In this document: positions 61,914 through 64,000 of the stretch, piece after piece
Position numbering within the stretch: the first letter of the stretch is position 1
Layout: every line of letters starts with the position of its first letter
From: JBBSDP01 sp038240605
GTDB lineage: Bacteria; Planctomycetota; Phycisphaerae; Tepidisphaerales; Tepidisphaeraceae
Assembly: GCA_038240605.1 (NCBI GenBank)
Contig: JBBSDP010000001.1
Span: 124,001-188,000, forward strand
Direction: 5' to 3'
Length of the DNA: 64,000 nucleotides
Notes under the pieces: model-generated
The model's input: the letters and a program-made list of their open reading frames with translations, nothing else
Database searches by the model: none
What the model was told of the DNA's origin: nothing
Translations under genes and position numbers: made by a program

Positions 61914-61942
61914 TTGACCGGTTGGCGCACATCCCCTAGAAT
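61914..61942 (+). promoter_or_regulatory. promoter upstream of the small gene at 62011
   Basis: TTGACC at 61914-61919, 17-nt spacer, TAGAAT at 61937-61942. Transcript start near 61949, leader about 62 nt. Confidence 0.6.
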
Positions 61943-62010
61943 TTCGCGTAATGTGGCAGACCTGATCAGCACCAACAAACGAGAGGCCGTCATTCCAAGC
62001 TGCCCTTCCG

Positions 62011-62280
62011 ATGAAAGACCACCGCATGTTGTCGCAAAAAGGCTTCAATGAAAGCATTCTGCGACAGATCGCGATCAATCGATCGCGAACGCCGACCGAA
62101 CGCTTCCTGGCCCTGTGCGACTTGCTCAACGCAGCTCGCGCCATGGAGCCGACGGACCCAGCCGCGCGAGAACGACAGTTACGCGTGAAAGCGGCCCACC
62201 AGCGTGACAGGGAGCTTTGGCGTGCCCAATACCGGCAACTCTACGCCGCCAACCGAACCGACGCTCCATCGGGCGTTTAA
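62011..62280 (+). CDS. small protein paired with a nucleotidyltransferase
   Basis: An 89-residue helical protein: GFNESILRQIAINRSRTPTE, RFLALCDLLNAARAMEPTD, then a charged tail. Preceded by a good promoter. It overlaps the nucleotidyltransferase frame by up to 77 nt, so the two are one unit, and this could be its regulator or partner. No family recognised. Confidence 0.6.
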   Translation: MKDHRMLSQKGFNESILRQIAINRSRTPTERFLALCDLLNAARAMEPTDPAARERQLRVKAAHQRDRELWRAQYRQLYAANRTDAPSGV

Positions 62281-62827
62281 TGCATTGGTGGAGGTGCTCA
62301 ACGAGCATCAGGTGTCCTACGCCGTCATCGGTGGGCTGGCGATGATCCAACACACCCGCCTGCGGACAACGGATGACATCGACGCCCTTCTAACCCTGCC
62401 GCAGTTGCGCATGTCCGTTTTTTTTGAATCACTTCGGGCACGAGGCTTCAACGTCGAGCTGTTAAAGAACATTCAGGAGTTTCGGGATCACGGCTTGACA
62501 ACGATCCAGTTTGAAAACGTGATTGTCGATCTATTGCGCCCGGCCGTTCCGGCATTCGCGCATGTCCTGGATCGGGCGATAGACTCCCATATCCTTGGCC
62601 AGCGGGTACGGATCAGTTCCGCGGAAGGGCTTGTGGTGATGAAGCTCATCGCCTTTCGTCCGATCGACCAAGCTGACATTCAGGACTTGTTGGCGGCTTA
62701 CGGTAACGCCCTCGAACTAAGTTTCGTTTTTGGCGAACTCGACTCAATCATGGAAAAAGACGACCCGCGCCGGCTGAAGTTTGAGTCGTGGGTCCGAAAT
62801 ATCGCGGGTGTAAGAAACGCGACATAA
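62204..62827 (+). CDS. nucleotidyltransferase-fold protein (AbiEii-like)
   Basis: 207 residues from GTG at 62204; GTG at 62222 may be the real start and reduces the overlap with the upstream gene. The core is VSYAVIGGLAMIQHTRLRTT then DDIDALL, with IQFENVIVDLL as third acidic site. It resembles the AbiEii/DUF1814 class used in toxin-antitoxin systems, and is a relative of the gene at 42627. Confidence 0.7.
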   Translation: MTGSFGVPNTGNSTPPTEPTLHRAFNALVEVLNEHQVSYAVIGGLAMIQHTRLRTTDDIDALLTLPQLRMSVFFESLRARGFNVELLKNIQEFRDHGLTTIQFENVIVDLLRPAVPAFAHVLDRAIDSHILGQRVRISSAEGLVVMKLIAFRPIDQADIQDLLAAYGNALELSFVFGELDSIMEKDDPRRLKFESWVRNIAGVRNAT

Positions 62828-62861
62828 GCTCGTCGGCACCAGGCACGGCACCCACTCGAGT

Positions 62862-64000
62862 TCACGGAAACAACCCCTTCAACCGGCACGCCTCCACCAC
62901 CCGTCCGATCGCGATGGAGTAGGCGGCGGTGCGGTAGTCGCAGTCGGCGGCGTCGGCGCGGGCGTTCACTTCATCGAACGCGCGCTCCATCACCCGCTGC
63001 AATTCGTCCTGGACGCGCTTGATGTCCCAGAAGAAATTGTCCAGGCCCTGCACCCATTCGAAGTAGCTCACCGTCACGCCGCCGGCGTTGGCGAGGATGT
63101 CGGGGAGGATGGTGACCCCGTTGTCGCGGAGGATCTCGTCGGCGTCCGGGGTGGTCGGTCCGTTGGCCCCCTCGCAGACGATGCGGGCGCGGATGTGTGG
63201 TGCGACGTCGGCATCGATCGTGTTCTCCATGGCGGCGGGGATCAGGATATCGCAGTCGCAGGTGAGCAGTTCCTCGTTGGCGATCACGTCGACGCCGGGG
63301 AAGTCGGCGAGCTGGCCATGCTCGCGGTAGAAGCGCCCCGCCGCTTCGACGTCGATCCCGCGCTCGTCGAAGATGGCCCCTTCCTTGGCCCCGATGGCGA
63401 TGATGAGCGCACCGCGCGCCGCCAGGATTCGGGCGGCGTTGTACCCGACGTTGCCGAACCCCTGCACCGCGATGCGCATCCCCTCGAGCTGTTTGTTCTG
63501 CGTCGCCAGGAACTTGCGCAGCACGTTCATCAGGCCGCGCCCCGTCGCCTCTTCGCGCCCCACCGATCCGCCCAGCGACACCGGCTTGCCCGTCACCACG
63601 CCCAGCGCCTGGTAGCCGACCATCATCGAGTACGTGTCGAGGATCCAGCTCATCACCTGGGCGTCGGTGCCAGCGTCGGGCGCGGGGATGTCGTGGTGCG
63701 GGCTGATGATCGGCATGATCTCGCTGGTGAACCGGCGGGTGAGCCGTTCCTTCTCGCCGAGCGACAGCTTCCGCGGATCGCAGACGATGCCCCCCTTGGC
63801 CCCGCCGAACGGAAGGTCCACCAGGGCGTTCTTCCAGGTCTGGAGCATCGCCAGCGCCATCACTTCGTCCATATTGACGCTGGCGTCGTAGCGGAGTCCG
63901 CCTTTGAACGGTCCGCGCGCGTTGTTGTGCTGGGCGCGGTAGCCGGTGAAGACCTTGATCGATCCATCATCCATCTTCACGGGGCAGGAGACGGTCAGCA
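62862..64000 (-). CDS. glutamate dehydrogenase (Glu/Leu/Phe/Val type), 5' end missing
   Basis: The reading frame continues through the right edge (upstream residues read LTVSCPVKMDDGS), so the N-terminus is outside the window. Visible parts: GPFKGGLRYD, the catalytic lysine segment LPFGGAKGGI, PAPDAGTDAQVMSW and the cofactor loop AVQGFGNVGYNAARIL. It reversibly deaminates glutamate to 2-oxoglutarate. Confidence 0.93.
   Translation of the reverse strand, partial: LTVSCPVKMDDGSIKVFTGYRAQHNNARGPFKGGLRYDASVNMDEVMALAMLQTWKNALVDLPFGGAKGGIVCDPRKLSLGEKERLTRRFTSEIMPIISPHHDIPAPDAGTDAQVMSWILDTYSMMVGYQALGVVTGKPVSLGGSVGREEATGRGLMNVLRKFLATQNKQLEGMRIAVQGFGNVGYNAARILAARGALIIAIGAKEGAIFDERGIDVEAAGRFYREHGQLADFPGVDVIANEELLTCDCDILIPAAMENTIDADVAPHIRARIVCEGANGPTTPDADEILRDNGVTILPDILANAGGVTVSYFEWVQGLDNFFWDIKRVQDELQRVMERAFDEVNARADAADCDYRTAAYSIAIGRVVEACRLKGLFP

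Overview
The window is a stretch of a GC-rich bacterial chromosome, most likely from a planctomycete of the Phycisphaerae type. I infer this from the company the genes keep: a DUF1080 (3-keto-glucoside hydrolase-like) exported protein, a planctomycete-style pseudopilin with a GDGH motif, a tandem DUF3467 protein, a Ser/Thr kinase with a single C-terminal membrane anchor, an ECF sigma/membrane anti-sigma pair, and short text-like intergenic repeats. No rRNA, CRISPR array, prophage or insertion sequence was seen; one tRNA (His) is present.

Layout. 1-4.4 kb (minus): the end of a membrane-protein gene at the edge, then an operon of M20 deacylase, class III aminotransferase and AstA-type arginine succinyltransferase, divergent from a 14-TM drug-type MFS exporter. 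6.3-8.4 kb: ECF sigma factor, anti-sigma-like membrane protein and a coupled exported coiled-coil protein. 8.4-13.1 kb: secreted and membrane proteins and an HTH-receiver regulator with its own terminator. 13.4-18.6 kb: VOC protein, isocitrate dehydrogenase, a ParDE-type toxin-antitoxin pair, a GAF/SpoIIE phosphatase and a small DNA methyltransferase. 18.9-27.0 kb: trigger factor, HisRS, exported unknowns, an MFS transporter, DUF1802, Obg and L27.

27.3-30.15 kb is the accessory highlight: a compact, visibly less GC-rich restriction-modification island. It has a C5-cytosine methyltransferase with a zinc ribbon in its target-recognition region, a convergent gene encoding an XRE helix-turn-helix fused to a PD-(D/E)XK nuclease, and a divergent Vsr mismatch endonuclease. 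The palindrome GACTATAGTC (one copy with a single change) sits 6-8 nt upstream of the start codon of each of the three genes, on top of the apparent -10 boxes. It looks like a controller-protein operator, so the fused endonuclease probably regulates itself, the methyltransferase and Vsr.

30.5-48.1 kb is mostly core information processing and metabolism: dnaA, dnaG and rpoD in order (with YjbQ between dnaA and dnaG), an ABC ATPase, rhamnulokinase, aroB-dprA, Nudix and Ppx/GppA. 48.1-49.0 kb places tRNA-His directly upstream of hisF. 49.2-64 kb carries a Ser/Thr kinase with an MshEN-like N-terminus, AlkA-type glycosylase, a large nitrite/sulfite reductase with an unknown partner gene, an iron alcohol dehydrogenase, a nitrilase, a peptidoglycan amidase, a pseudopilin, a kelch protein followed by a cytochrome P450 fragment, a transglutaminase-like protein, a nucleotidyltransferase pair and glutamate dehydrogenase running off the end.

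Two chromosome-wide habits are visible: several genes have a -10 hexamer only 5-11 nt before the start codon, suggesting leaderless transcription, and intergenic gaps carry two families of short degenerate repeats. All functions are assigned by reading motifs; no database search was run.
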